Source of the DNA: Podaxis mareebaensis
Taxonomy: Eukaryota; Basidiomycota; Agaricomycetes; Agaricales; Agaricaceae
Length of the DNA: 47,380 bases
Direction of reading: 5' to 3'
Assembly (NCBI GenBank): GCA_018524725.1
Contig: JAEUWP010000595.1
Span: 1 to 47,380, forward strand
The notes below the pieces were generated by a model. That model made no database searches. It saw only the letters and a program-made list of their open reading frames with translations, and had not been told where the DNA came from. Of this stretch, positions 22,398-33,660 are shown in pieces; the stretch's first letter is position 1, and every line of letters begins with the position of its first letter. A program made the translations under genes and the position numbers.

Positions 22398-25235
22398 TCG
22401 AATAGCTTGAGTTTTAGTGGAGGTTGTGTCACAGTTTATAAGCATTGAGGAGGGTCTTGGAATTGCGCAGGTCTGTCGAATTTTGCCAGGTTCATTCTGA
22501 ATCTGGGTATCCCTTCCAATGCACTAGAAACTCTAATCCTCATCTTCTGGTGTGACAGTGTGCCACTATGGCTTCAACTTCCCATTCTTCTTCTCCTTGG
22601 ATGAGGTCCAGTGGGGGTCTTGAGAAGTGTTTGCCATAAATGTCATTTTTGGTGACAGGGTAGAGGTATTGGACATGGAAGATGTTGTGTATCTTCCAGC
22701 TCTTTGGGAGAGATAGCTTGTAGGATACATTCCCATGTTTCCTAATAATGGTGAACAGGCCTAGTCAATGGGCAGTGATTTTCCTTGACATGACCTGAAT
22801 TGGTAGATTTTGAGCATTGAGCCATACTTTCTGGCCAGGTTCTATTTTTGGTAACATGCACGTTTGTGTCTGTTCTGTCATAATTTTGTGTGAAGTCTCA
22901 TGTGCTATTTTTGCAGCTTCATGGATATTTATAATCCAATTCATTCTTTCTTTGGCTGATGGGGAGTTCATTGGTGCTAGCTCAGTTGGGAAAGCTTTGA
23001 GTGGGTGACCATACATGAGTTTGAACAGTGTTTGTTGGTGGTTGGCATGTGTTCTGGAGTTATGGGAGAATTCGACTAAAGGGAGGTGTTCAGGCCAGGT
23101 GTGGGGATTTTGAGTGCAATAGGCCAATAGGTACATCTCGATTTCTTGATTGAATCATTCAGTTGATCCATCCGATTGAGGGTGATAGGCAGTGGAGGGG
23201 GCATGATCAATATTCAGCTTCTTGAACATAGCTTGTATTGATTTAGCCATAAATTGGGGATCTCTGTCCAAAATGATCTTGTTGGGTATTCCTGTGCAAA
23301 TGAACACATGCTTGATCAAGATATCTGTGATTTGATTGGTGGTGGCAGATTTGGAAGTGGGTATTATGATTATCCCCTTCATAAGACTGTGGTCAACCAC
23401 AGACAATATTGCATCATGTCCATTGGATTCAGGGAGGTCTGTAATGAGGTCCATGGACATCTGGGTGAAAGGCTGTGATGATCAGGGACCTGGAATCAGT
23501 TGGAGGGGGGGCTTCAAGGGTCGTCTATTGATTTTGTATTGCTGGCAGGTGGGGCATCCCTTCACATAGTTCATGATATAGGCACGAATGCCAGGCCAGG
23601 TGACATATTCTTGAAGTTTCCTGAGGGTCTCAGCAACTCTGGGGTGTCCTGCAGCTGGTGTATTGTGTACACACTGCAATAAGTGCTTCTTAAGTGCGGA
23701 GTCCATGGGAAGTTGAATATGACCTTCTTGATCCAATTCTATGGTTCTGTCCTTTCCCTTTTGGGCATTGTTTTCAACATCAGGGTCTACAATGTTGATT
23801 TTGTTGTTTTCTCCTGAATTAGCCAATTTCATGTTAGTGTTGGTGAAGTCGCTAGTTTGGAACTTCTCTAGTGGAATGGCCACTTTCATTGTTTTGAGCT
23901 CTGTGTCTTTACTTGTTGAGGCATGGTCTGGTCTTCTGGACAAAGCATTGGCAGCACAGTTCTTGGGTCCAGGAATATGGCGAATCTTGATTTTATGGGT
24001 GCTAATCATGGCGGACCATCGAATGGTTTGTCTTGACAGTTTTGATGGCTTGGCCCAATGAATAATGTTGTTGTGATCCATCCATATCATCATTGCATAT
24101 GGTGATCCATCGATGTAATGACGCCATTCTTGTAGCACATGGATGATGGCTAGGAATTCCTGTTCTGATGCATGGTAATTCCATTCAGCTTGGGAGAATG
24201 GTTTGGAATAGTAGAAGCATGGGTGTAGCACACTGTTTGAATCCTTCTGGAGGAGAACTGCTCCAGAGGCATAAGCAGATGTGTCAGTTTGAATTTCGAA
24301 TGGTTTTGAAGGATCGGGGGTGATTAAAATGGGTTCTTCCAGGAACTGTTGCTTTAGTTTTCTAAATGCATTATCAGCTTCTTTTGTCCATCTGAAAGGA
24401 GTGTTGGACTTCTTCAAAAGTGCATTAAGGGGTAGGGACAGGTGGGCATAGTGCTTGATGAATTTGCGATAGAAGTTGCAGAACCCAATAAATTTCCATA
24501 CATCTCAGACTGTCTTGGGGGTAGGCCAGTCTGCTATTCCCTTGAGTTTGGTTGGATCCATTTTGACTTCGTTCAGAGAGATGATGAATCCAAGGTAGGT
24601 GAGGGTCATCTTTTCAAATTCGCACTTCTCCAGTTTGAGGTAAAGATCATGTTTTCACAAGATCTTGAATACTTCTTCTGTCATCTTCTGCAGTTCGGCT
24701 TTAGTGGGGGCGTGGATAAGGATGTCATCCATGTAGACAATGACTTTGTTTTGCACAATGAGGGGGGCGAGGATAGTGTCCATCATGTTTTGGAAGGTCA
24801 TGGGACTGTTGCACATCCCAAAAAATATGACTGTGGGTTCGAATAATCCTTGGTGAGTGCAGAAAGCTCCTTTCCATCTGTCTTCTTCAACAATGTGAAC
24901 ATTGTTGTAGCCAAGTCTGACATCGAGTGTGGTGAAGTATTTCAAGCCTTGTAATTTGTCAAGTATGGATTGGATCAAGGGGATAGGATAGCCATTCTTG
25001 ACCATGTATTCATTAAGATAGCAATAGTCCTGACAGGGCCTAAGCTTTCCATCTTTCTTTGAGACAAAGAAAAACAGTGAAGCCATGGGAGATTTTGAGG
25101 GTCTGATATACCCTTTTGCAAGGTTTTCTTCAAGGAATTTGTCAAGCTCTTTCTCTTCAGCAAGGGAGAGTTTGTAAGAGGGAAAAGCCTTTGGGATGAA
25201 GGTCTCCTTTGTTTCGATCTGGTGGTCCCATTGTT

Positions 25236-25385
25236 GAGTGGGAGGGAATCTTTTGCTTTTCTTTTGGGAGAAAAGGTCGAGATATTTGTGAAACTCCCAG
25301 GGAACTATTTTCTTGGGATCAGTCTCCCTTTTCTGTTCTCCTGCTTGGGCTAATATTTGAGAGTAAGAGGTCTTGGCATTTATTT
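25236..25385. repeat. LINE target duplication, left copy
   Basis: 150 bases of element A pol, identical by eye to 28833-28982. The last few bases could instead belong to the T-rich tail. Confidence 0.85.
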
Positions 25386-28300
25386 TTATTTTTATTTTTA
25401 TTTTTATATCGATGTTTATTGCAATAGAACTAGCTACTACAAACAGGTGCACGATAGCAGTCCCAATACTGAAACAAAGAAGAAGAAAAGGAGATAGGGA
25501 AGAGCAAAAAAGAAAAGTGTGAGAGCGAGTGAAGCTACTCTAAATACGGTTGAGATGAAAAGAAAGTGAACTAACTTAACAAGACGAGTGACAAGAGAGA
25601 AAACTGAGAAGAGATAAGAGAGGGGTAGGAGCGGGGAGCTAGCTACGAGGCAAGAGTGAGATGAAAGAGGCCTTTAGTGAATGTCCGGTACTCCATTTCT
25701 TGTAAGTCGCTCTCTGTGGTTGAGGCAGCGGGTGGCAAACTCTTCTTGAGTGATGGGTCCTTGAATCTGGTCGGCGAAGGAGAACGCTGTGGGGTTTTGG
25801 TCTAGAAATTGGATAACCCAATGGAAGCCGCCACGGGCTCCATATGGGTATTGGAAATGGGGGCAGGCATCGAGGATGTGGTCTCAGGTTTCTAGCAGTT
25901 CTCCACAGGGGCAGGAGGTGATGTGGCACCCAGGGAAGAAGCATTGCCTAAAGGCGCCTATGGGCGCATGATTGGTGGCACAGCATGTGAAGCACACGCA
26001 TAGGTTGGGATTTCTCCTGAGGGGTGAATTGAGCCAAGTTCCCCCTTTGGTGTATTTGGGCTGGAGGGGGTTTTCCATGCTGTCAACTAGTGGAAGCCAT
26101 GAGTGGCCATGGTGGGAGGGGTCGTTCATGAGGCAGTGCCACATCGAGAGGCACTTTTGGGTGTAGTGGTTTCGAACAAATCCGAGTGAAGTGCAGAAGG
26201 GTTGGTTGTGCGGGTTGGGAAGCCAAAGGGATTTGGCGAGAGTGTGCACCTTGTGGTGTAGAGACCAATTGGCAGATGAAGGGATGGACCAGAAGTGGAC
26301 GTGGTTAAGAGGGGAGGAAGAGAGCCAGGAGTGCAAGAGAGGGGCGACTGCGATGGAGTCTGGGTGCGCACTGTGGGGCCTGTAAGAAAATAACAATTTA
26401 GCTGAGGAGATAGAGTCCATGAAAACTACAATAGAAGAAGCATCAAGAGATTGAGCGTGGGAGATAGAAGAAAAGAGTCCAAGGCGAAGAGCGTAGGATT
26501 CGGAATCAGAAGAAGTTACCTCACCACAAGGGTGAACGGAAGAAGAAAGGATGTCCAAGTCAGAGGAGTTGAAAACTAGAAAGGTGGAGGTGGCAGAAAG
26601 AGAAGGATTGGAGGGAACAGAGCCATCTGTAGCTACAGAGAGGGAGATGGGGGAAGAGAAGGAGAGGTCACAAGCTCGGGAGGCATTAGCGATGTGAAGT
26701 GCCATGGCGCCTTCTTTCGAAGGGTCAGGGCATTCGAAGAATTTAATTTGTTCGCTAAACAAGTCCAGCAAGCACTGACCAGGTTTGGCATTTGGGTGAA
26801 GATGCTGGAATCGGTCTGTGACCAGTTGGGCATCTGAGATGAAGTCTAGCGCCGTTGAGTGCTGTTTTGTGTGGTGCGTGTCTAGTGGGTTGATGTCGCA
26901 TGTGAGGAGTTTGAGAGGATGGGAGGGGGGGAGAGTGTGGAATCAAAGGGAGCATCACTTGGCAAGCTTGAAGAGGTGGAGTTGGATGGGGATAAGACCT
27001 GTGATGGCCTCGACTCCACCTGTGGGGGTGGTGCAGAATGCACCCATGATCCATAATGCAGCTTGGCGTTGCATGCGTTGGAGGGACTTAATGAGTCTGC
27101 GGTATCTCGCGTTCCGGTTAAACCAGAGACGGAATCCATATGTCGCTATAGGGATGACACATGAATGGTATAGGAGTCTCTTGTGGAGGGGAGAGAGGCC
27201 GCGGATGGAATTGCCAAGCATGCGCATGCAGCAGACGGTGGATAGCACCTTGGTGGAATAAAATCGGACGTGTTCCTTGAAGGAGAGGCTTCTGTCAAAC
27301 CAGAAGCCGAGGTAGCATAGGAAGGGTTTGGGGGTGATGGTAAGGGAATCATCAATGATGACAGGGGGATTGGGTTCGTGGGAGGGGTGATTGGAAAAGT
27401 GGAAGGCCTCGGTTTTGTCTCTTTCAAGAACGAAACCAAGGTGGCGAAGGTAGTCTTCACAGTTTTTGTAAACCTGTGAGAGAAGGCAGCAGTTAGTAGA
27501 AAAAGAGTCTGATTGAACAATGATAAGTCCGTCATCAATGAAAGAAACTATTTTACAATGAGAGTCATTGGAAAAATGGTACATAAAAGGAGAAAGGGAG
27601 AGAGCAGTGAGGATGGGAGAAAGGGTGGAGCCTTGGCCGACGCCAACAGACGCAGAAAATTTTGGGGACAAATTATTGTTCCATGAATAGGTGGTGAAGC
27701 GGTTACTTAAGTAGTCAGAGAAGAAGGAGACGAGACAAGAGTTGAAACCTTGGTGGCTTAGAGTGGATATGAGCATGCTGTGGTTGGTAGAGGGAAAGAA
27801 TTGCACCACATCGAAGGCGATGACACTTGTCTTGAGTTTTCATTTCCATCCTGTGCGGACAAGATGGGTGACATAGACTCCAGCATCTTCAGTGGAGCAC
27901 TGTATGATGCCTCCAAATTGGAGGGGGTGGACGAGATCATGTTGGGATGCTTCAAATTGCATGCGGGCTGAGATCATTTTTTCGATGAGCTTGCCGATAG
28001 TGTTAAGAAGGATGATGGGGCGGAACATCTTCAGTGTAGAGTAGTGTGGTTTGTTGGGTTTAGGAATGATGACAGAGGTGGAATTTTTGAAGTGTTCCAG
28101 CCATGTAGAGAATTCAACACATTTAGTGGCGAACGTGAGGAAGTTGTGGAGGAAAGTGTCATTAGACATAAGGTGTTTAATATGAGCCCATGAGAGATGG
28201 TCGGGGCCTGGGGCGGAGGCATTGGCACAGGGATTGAGGGCATCAAACAATTCAGCCTTGGAAAATGGAAGCCACGGGCGTTCCGGATGGGTGGCAAAGG

Positions 28301-28832
28301 AATTGATGGCATCTAAATCAACTGGGCGTTTTGAGGCGGAGTTGTAGGAAGAATCGAGGGCATGCCAGAGGTCATCTAGCTCGTCACAGCTCTTCCCATT
28401 GTGGGTGATGGATTGGGAAGGAGGGAGGTTACGTTTGCCAATCCAGGACATTAAGTCCCATGGACGGCGGTCTTCTTCAGCTATATCCTTGATCTTTTTG
28501 TCGAAGAATAGGCGTTTGGCAGAGCGGGTGGTATGTCTAAATCTGGCCCAGTTTGATTTGGACTTGTGGGCTTGAAAAGCCCTGAGGGCAGTGGAGCATG
28601 ATGAGTTCCACCACAGTTTGGAGCGAGCGCAGATTTTAACGAGTTTGGCATTGCGTTGCCATTCTTGGTCGATGATTAAGGACATAGTTTGGGCATACGA
28701 GTGGACATCTTTGGTGGAATCGAAGGTGGGAGGGATGTTTTGGAGACGGATGCCTATGGAGTAGAGGAAGGAAGCTTCCTCTTCGGAGTTGCAGGGGATG
28801 GTGAGTTTTTCGATAAATGGTTGGAAAGGGGA
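25386..28832 (-). mobile_element. 5'-truncated LINE (non-LTR retrotransposon)
   Basis: 3,447 bases, minus strand, inserted in element A pol. Its 3' end (left) is a tail of repeated AAAAAT units (25386-25409). The ORF is open right up to the 5' junction at 28832, so the element lost ORF1 and the endonuclease on integration. CpG content is near normal, in contrast to the host element, so insertion was recent relative to A. The RT/RNase H arrangement suggests a Tad/I-type LINE; the clade is not certain. Confidence 0.88.
25674..28832 (-). pseudogene. LINE ORF2 fragment: reverse transcriptase and RNase H
   Basis: One frame from the truncation point to TAA at 25674-25676. RT: NASAPGPDHLSW, VIIPKPNKPHY, FRPIILLNTIGKLIEKM, VGVGQGSTLSPILTALSLSP and the catalytic FIDDG (27531-27542). 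RNase H: ATDGSVPSNPSL, then SDSESYALRLG and VVFMDSISSAK. The C-terminal Cys/His motif CPCGELLET-DHILDACPHF is typical of LINE ORF2 ends. Stops at 27840-27842, 26955-26957, 26943-26945 and 25884-25886 are all TGA; the last replaces what is usually Arg. It lacks the endonuclease, so it would be inactive even unbroken. Confidence 0.88.
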
Positions 28833-28982
28833 GAGTGGGAGGGAATCTTTTGCTTTTCTTTTGGGAGAAAAGGTCGAGATATTTGTGAAACTCCCAGGGA
28901 ACTATTTTCTTGGGATCAGTCTCCCTTTTCTGTTCTCCTGCTTGGGCTAATATTTGAGAGTAAGAGGTCTTGGCATTTATTT
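28833..28982. repeat. LINE target duplication, right copy
   Basis: Identical to 25236-25385. Both encode the same pol segment (SQILAQAGEQKRETDPKK), so element A pol is read through the junction on either side. Confidence 0.85.
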
Positions 28983-29621
28983 CAGTGAAGTTTTCCTCAG
29001 AGAAATCTTCTTCAAGCTCATTCACATAGATTTCTGAGAGAGTATCATCGATTATCAAAGAGAGCATGGTGTTTTCCATTAAACATCTCCATGAGAGGGT
29101 TCATTTTGACCAGTCAATGTCGGGATTGTATTTTGCAAGCCAGAGAATCCCTAGGATTATTCTGGGTCATCCTAGATTAATCACCTGCAAATCCATCTTC
29201 ATTTGTTTCCTGTAGATGGTGAAATCAAGGGTAACAGAGTGAGTGATTTGCTTATCTTTGTTCAGGGTTCCATCAGCATTTCTGACTTTGATTGGTTTTC
29301 TCAGTGGCAATGTTTTCAGGTTCCATTTCTTGACCAACTGGTGGTCGATAAAGTCTCGTCCTGGTCCAGAATCTATCAGTGCAAGGTTTTCCATGGATTT
29401 TTCAGAGAGATGCATGGTGATGGGACAATAAAAGGTGTTGGATTGGTGAGTCTTTAGACACAACTTGGAAGCAGATACTTCATTCTGAGAAAAGGAAGAG
29501 GGCATAATTTTGTCCTTTGGACAGGGGTAAGAGTCAGAAACCAGTCCATTTGAGAATAAATAAGGAAAAGAATTGTCCTTTGGTGCATCTTTCTTCATTC
29601 TAGATGATCTAGACATGGAGG

Positions 29622-31598
29622 CTAGTCATCTGAGGCAAAATCCTGGATCTCCTTTGCTTGAGCACTGGTGGAATTTGAGAATTCAGTGAAGATCTCAGCG
29701 ACTTCCTCGTTGTCTGCTTCCTGAATTATCTCATTGATCCAGGCAAACATGGCTTTTCACTTCTGCTGCTTCTCTTTGTCATGGGGTAGTTTAGGGGGTA
29801 CAGGTGGCTTATGCTTGGAAACCTTTGCTTGGGCATTTCACAGTAAGTTTCATGCCAATTGCAGTGGACTTGGTTTCTTTCGACATTCTCAAGTGAAATG
29901 TCCTGTTTGTCTGCAGTTGAAACATTTCCCTTGCTTGAGGTCATTGTGCATTTTCAGGGTGAGGATGTTCTGAAGAAACGTCTCCAGGAGGTCCTGATTT
30001 TCTTCCACCTTGTTGACTTCTGCATTGGATTCTTCTTCCAAAGAATAGTCTTCTTCAAGCACAATCTCAGAGAGTGCCAGTGCCAGGTTATCCACATCCA
30101 TGGCATATGGATCTTTATATGCCTGGCTCCTTGACCAATTCATATTATAGGATGCCTTCTTCTTCAGTTGGGGTATAGCTCTATTGGTTCATTCTTGGGT
30201 GTGGCTAGCTCAATAGTTGTTCTCCATGTGGTGTTGTTCTTCCACTGCTCTCACTGCTTCAAACCAGATGTCAATGTCTGGTCCAGGTCTGAGGGCAATG
30301 GTTTTGAGGCCAATTTCGAAGTCCAGACCTTCTCTGAATCAATAGATGAGTTCTTGGGGGTTGACCATCCCTGCTTGGGTTGCAAGGACTTTGAACTCAG
30401 AGATGTACTGGTCCACTGGTCTTTGTTTCTGCTTGAGAGCATGGAGCTGTCAGAGAGCATCTTCGGTGTAGTTGTAAGGGAGGAAGACTCTATTGAGTTC
30501 ATCTTGGAATGCATTGAACGTTCCAAGGTGTAATACTCCATTGAAGTTGTGTTGGCAGAGATATTCCATTTTCCATGGTTCCACTGCTCCTCCAATGTAG
30601 TAGAGCATGAATATGATGGCATTGTGGTCGGTAGGGAATTTATGCTGGTTGGCAATAATGTACAGGGCACATTGCTGCTTCCATGCCAGGTACTTCTGCA
30701 GGTCTCCATCATACAAGGGTGGTGCCTTGTATTTTGGTGTGGAAGGGGCAGCAGGCATTTGTGCTTGTTGGGGAAAACCAAATCCTGGTGGAAGTGCTCC
30801 TGGTTGTCCTGGTGCTGGAGGTCCTGGGGGTGGTGCTCCTGGTGGTGGCAGAGGTGGTGCTCCTGGTGGTCCTGGTGGTGGGTTCAGACCTGGTTGTCCT
30901 GATCCTGAAGGTGGTCATCCAGGTGGAGGTGGTCCAGGAGGTGGGTAAGGGCTTCCTGTTTGCAGTGGGTTTGCTGGCTGAGCTGCTCCAGTCTGAGGCA
31001 GGTTTCCCTGATTTCCTTGTACAATTCCAGTTGTTTGATGTCTGGGAATCCCTGGGTTTGTGAAGAGGGGCTGTTGGAAGAATCTCTGATTTGGGGGTAT
31101 GATATTACTTCCAAATGCGAAGGTGGCAGCTTGATTGATGGGTGCTGTGGAGTCCATTCTAGGAACTGGTGGTTGCAGTTGCAGCAGTGGTTGAACTGGC
31201 TGCTGGGGAGTGGGAGTAGGGTGTTGTGATGGTTGTTGGTGGTATGGGGGTGGAATTGAGGCTGCACTTGGAGGTTGAGTGAGTTGCTGAGGTGGTTGTA
31301 CAACAGTGGGAGGGATAGTGACAGTGGTCAACATTTGTTGTCTTCATTCTCTAGCTGCTTCTCTTCTTCCTCTGATATTGGTGGTAAGTCGCAGTTCCCA
31401 AGGGGTGACTTCATTGAGGTTAAGAGATCTGACTCTTCTCAGAGGTCTTGTTCTGGCTGGAGATACGATGGGTGAGACAGGGGATGCTGATCATCAAGCT
31501 GTTTCATCACTGCTGTCTGAGTCCTGAGCTCTAACTCATTCCAGTAAGGCAGTTGCTTCTCCTGAAATGGTGAGGGGGGTAGGGGAGTGGAAGGACAT
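29622..31598 (-). pseudogene. gag: Element A Gag
   Basis: From ATG 31598 (MSFHSPTPLTISGEA) to TAG at 29622-29624. A Pro/Gln-rich N-terminal half (many PPG repeats), then a capsid-like region (PLYDGDLQKYLAWKQQCALY, then FNAFQDELNRVFLPYNYTED), an acidic segment, and the CCHC knuckle CFNCRQTGHFT-EC, which is broken by a TGA. Stops throughout are mostly TGA. Confidence 0.75.
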
Positions 31599-31894
31599 TC
31601 AAGGTTCCTCTCAATGAGGGCTTGAATTAATTCTTGTACTTGGTCTGGTGTAAGGTCGAGGTGTCAGAGATCAGGGGGAATTAAGGAGAGAATAGAAGTA
31701 TTGTCCTGTGAGGAATTCCAGGAAGATGATAAGGTAGAATAAATAGAAGAAGGGGCAAATGGCTGAGGGCTGTCAATTTCAGATGATTGAGAACTTTTGT
31801 CAATTTCCATTGATTGAGAACACCTTTTGATTTCTGACAATTGAGAACACTTTTCGATTTCTGACAATTGAGAATGCTTCACCTTGACAGACAT
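31304..31894 (-). pseudogene. Element A upstream ORF overlapping gag
   Basis: ATG at 31894, ahead of and in a different frame from gag. The first part encodes a degenerate 8-9 residue repeat (SQLSEIEKC, SQLSEIKRC, SQSMEIDKS, SQSSEIDSP). It continues as LTPDQVQELIQALIERN and overlaps the start of gag. The same ORF, with the same repeat, is in element B. A TGA breaks it at about 31664. Beyond about 31350 the frame is probably only a shadow of Pro-rich gag. Function unknown. Confidence 0.45.
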
Positions 31895-31928
31895 CGATGT
31901 GATTTATAGTCAGAGGGTCTTCTTCTGA

Positions 31929-32135
31929 CAGACCACCAAACATTGAGTGGGCATATTACAGGCTTCCTTGCCAGACCACCAAACAACAAGTGGGTGAATT
32001 ATAGTCAGGAAGGGGAGTTTGGTGTCATTTAGGCATAGTGTGAAGCAATGAGAACCAATGACATCCTGATGGCACAGTGTGAAGCAATGAGAACCTCGAG
32101 GTGACTACACACACAGCACAAAGCAATGAGAATGG
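31929..32135. repeat. Leader repeats of element A
   Basis: Between the 5' LTR and the first ORF: two copies of a CAGACCACCAAACA-type unit (31929 and 31972) and three copies of a GCACAGTGTGAAGCAATGAGAA-type unit (about 32032, 32071, 32115). Element B has the same sets. Candidate cis signals for packaging or leader structure. Confidence 0.6.
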
Positions 32136-32176
32136 TAGTTGGGGCAAAATTACAACGTGGGATCAGCACATGAGGG

Positions 32177-32188
32177 AAGTCTAATCTT
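32177..32188 (-). promoter_or_regulatory. Putative self-priming site of element A
   Basis: Plus-strand AAGTCTAATCTT just inside the 5' LTR. Ten bases (AAGTCTAATC) are complementary, in the transcript, to the LTR stretch at 32491-32500, which lies 28 bases downstream of a TATA-like CATATA (32528-32533) on the minus strand. No tRNA-type TGG site is present. Confidence 0.55.
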
Positions 32189-32190
32189 GA

Positions 32191-32842
32191 TGTTACAAGG
32201 TTTCTTCTTTGGCTGAATGATGCCTAAGTCAGAGCCTATCCTTGTAAAGGGGACAAGCAGAGGTCCTAGTCCTGTTCAGGTCAGTAGGAGCTGCTCTGTT
32301 TAACCTTGGGTGGCTGTTCATGTTGTCTCTAGGCAGCAAACTCATATAGATCACATGCTCCATAGGACAAGACATTGACAAGAAGCCTGAGAGGGAAAAG
32401 CTGTCTTCCAAGGGCAAAGAGTTGTAGACTTTAACATGCTACTGTTGCTCTGGACTTATTCAAGTACCAAGAGGAGGTAACATGCATTAGGATTAGACTT
32501 GGCTAATCTACATGTCCAGGCATTGTACATATACTAAGTCCAATGACTACTTAAGGAAGTAGATCAATTGTAGCATAGTAGATGAAATAGTAGAAGAAGA
32601 AAGGGACATGGGTAAAGTCTGCATGAGTGAACATAATTGATGCAAGCATAAATATGACAGAGGTGACAAAACTTATACCTGGTCCAAATATAGAAAAGTG
32701 TCTAGGAAAGGAAGTAGTAAGTTTAGCATTCAATCACAGATCATCATTGCATGGAAAATACACTCTGTGGTAACAGCACACTTCATCTACTTTCTTGCAC
32801 ATCTCCCAATCAAGTGTTTGTCACAACTCAGTGGTTTCCTGC
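32191..32842 (-). repeat. Element A 5' LTR, first part
   Basis: Matches 20174-20825. It is cut at CCTGC by element B and resumes at 42131. Differences from the 3' LTR include paired CA-versus-TG sites that point to an ancestral CpG. Confidence 0.9.
32838..32842. other. Target site duplication of element B, left copy
   Basis: CCTGC, last bases of the first part of the 5' LTR of element A; repeated at 42126-42130. Confidence 0.9.
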
Positions 32843-33660
32843 TGTTACAAGGTTCTTCTTTGGCTAAGTGACACCTAAGTCAGAGCCTATCCTTGTAGGT
32901 GAGACGAGCAGAGGTCCTTGTCCTATGCAGGTTAGAAGGAGCTGCTCTGTTTAACCTCAGGTAGCTGTTCATGTTGTCTCTAGGCAGCAAACTCATAAAG
33001 ATCGCACACTCTGTAGGACAAGATGTTGATGAGAAGCCTTAGAGAGAAAAGCTGCACACAAGGGCAAAGAGATGTAGACTTAAAGTGATACTGGTGCTCT
33101 AGGACTTGTTCAAGTACCAAGAGGAGGTAACACACTTTAAGATTAGACTTGCCTAATCTACATGTCCAGGTGTTGTACATATACTAAGTCCTCTGACTAC
33201 TTATGGAAGTAGATCAATAGTAACATAAGAGACGAATAAGAGGTAATCATACAGAAGAGGAATTCATAAGATGAATGGGCAGAGGGCATGTGGAGTAGAA
33301 GCAAAGGAGTACATATGGTAAAGATGAAAGTCTGCAAGAGCAAACATAATTGATGCGGACACAAGTATGTCAGAGAAGACGAAACTGATACCTAGTCCAA
33401 ATATAGAAGAGTGTCTGGAATAGGAAGTAGTAAGTTCAGCATCCAATCACAAGTCATCATTGCATGGAAAATACACTCCGTGGTAGTGACATGCTTCGTC
33501 TACCTTCTCGCACATTTCCCAATCAAGTGTCTGTCACAACTCCATGGTTTCCTGCCAGAGGCTTACCATCATGCACTTCATCAAATCCCACTCTTTGTGA
33601 GTCTGCTGCTCAGGCTCCTTGGTCTCCTTGGTGGTCTCGGAGTCTGCAATATTCATAACA
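32843..33660 (-). repeat. Element B 3' LTR
   Basis: 818 bases, TGTTACAAGG...ATTCATAACA. The accessory frame ends inside it at 33447-33449. About 61 bases longer than the LTR of element A, mainly from a segment around 33240-33330 that A lacks. Confidence 0.93.

Larger units (their letters stand above)
22429..29616 (-). pseudogene. pol: Element A Pol, interrupted by the LINE
   Basis: The frame runs 29616-28983, is broken by the LINE plus its duplicated target (25386-28982), and resumes 25385-22429. Protease: ALIDSGPGRDFIDH. RT: FVSKKDGKLRPCQDYCYLN and YMDD near 24730. RNase H: QTDTSAYASGAVL through WMDHNNIIHW. Integrase: HNTPAAGHPRV and CPTCQQYK zinc domain, SMDLITDLP, LDRDPQF, HPQSDGSTE. The chromodomain is near 22560-22430. 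An ATG at 29616 lies five bases after the Gag stop; in element B the same codon is ACG, so the ATG may itself be a CpG-decay product. Several TGA stops. Confidence 0.88.

Noticed and set aside
30549..31063. Long plus-strand frames rich in Gly, Trp and Cys (also 39685-40184)
   Set aside because: They are the reverse complement of the Pro/Gln-rich gag of A and B; CCA/CCT repeats leave the opposite strand open. They have no independent signal.
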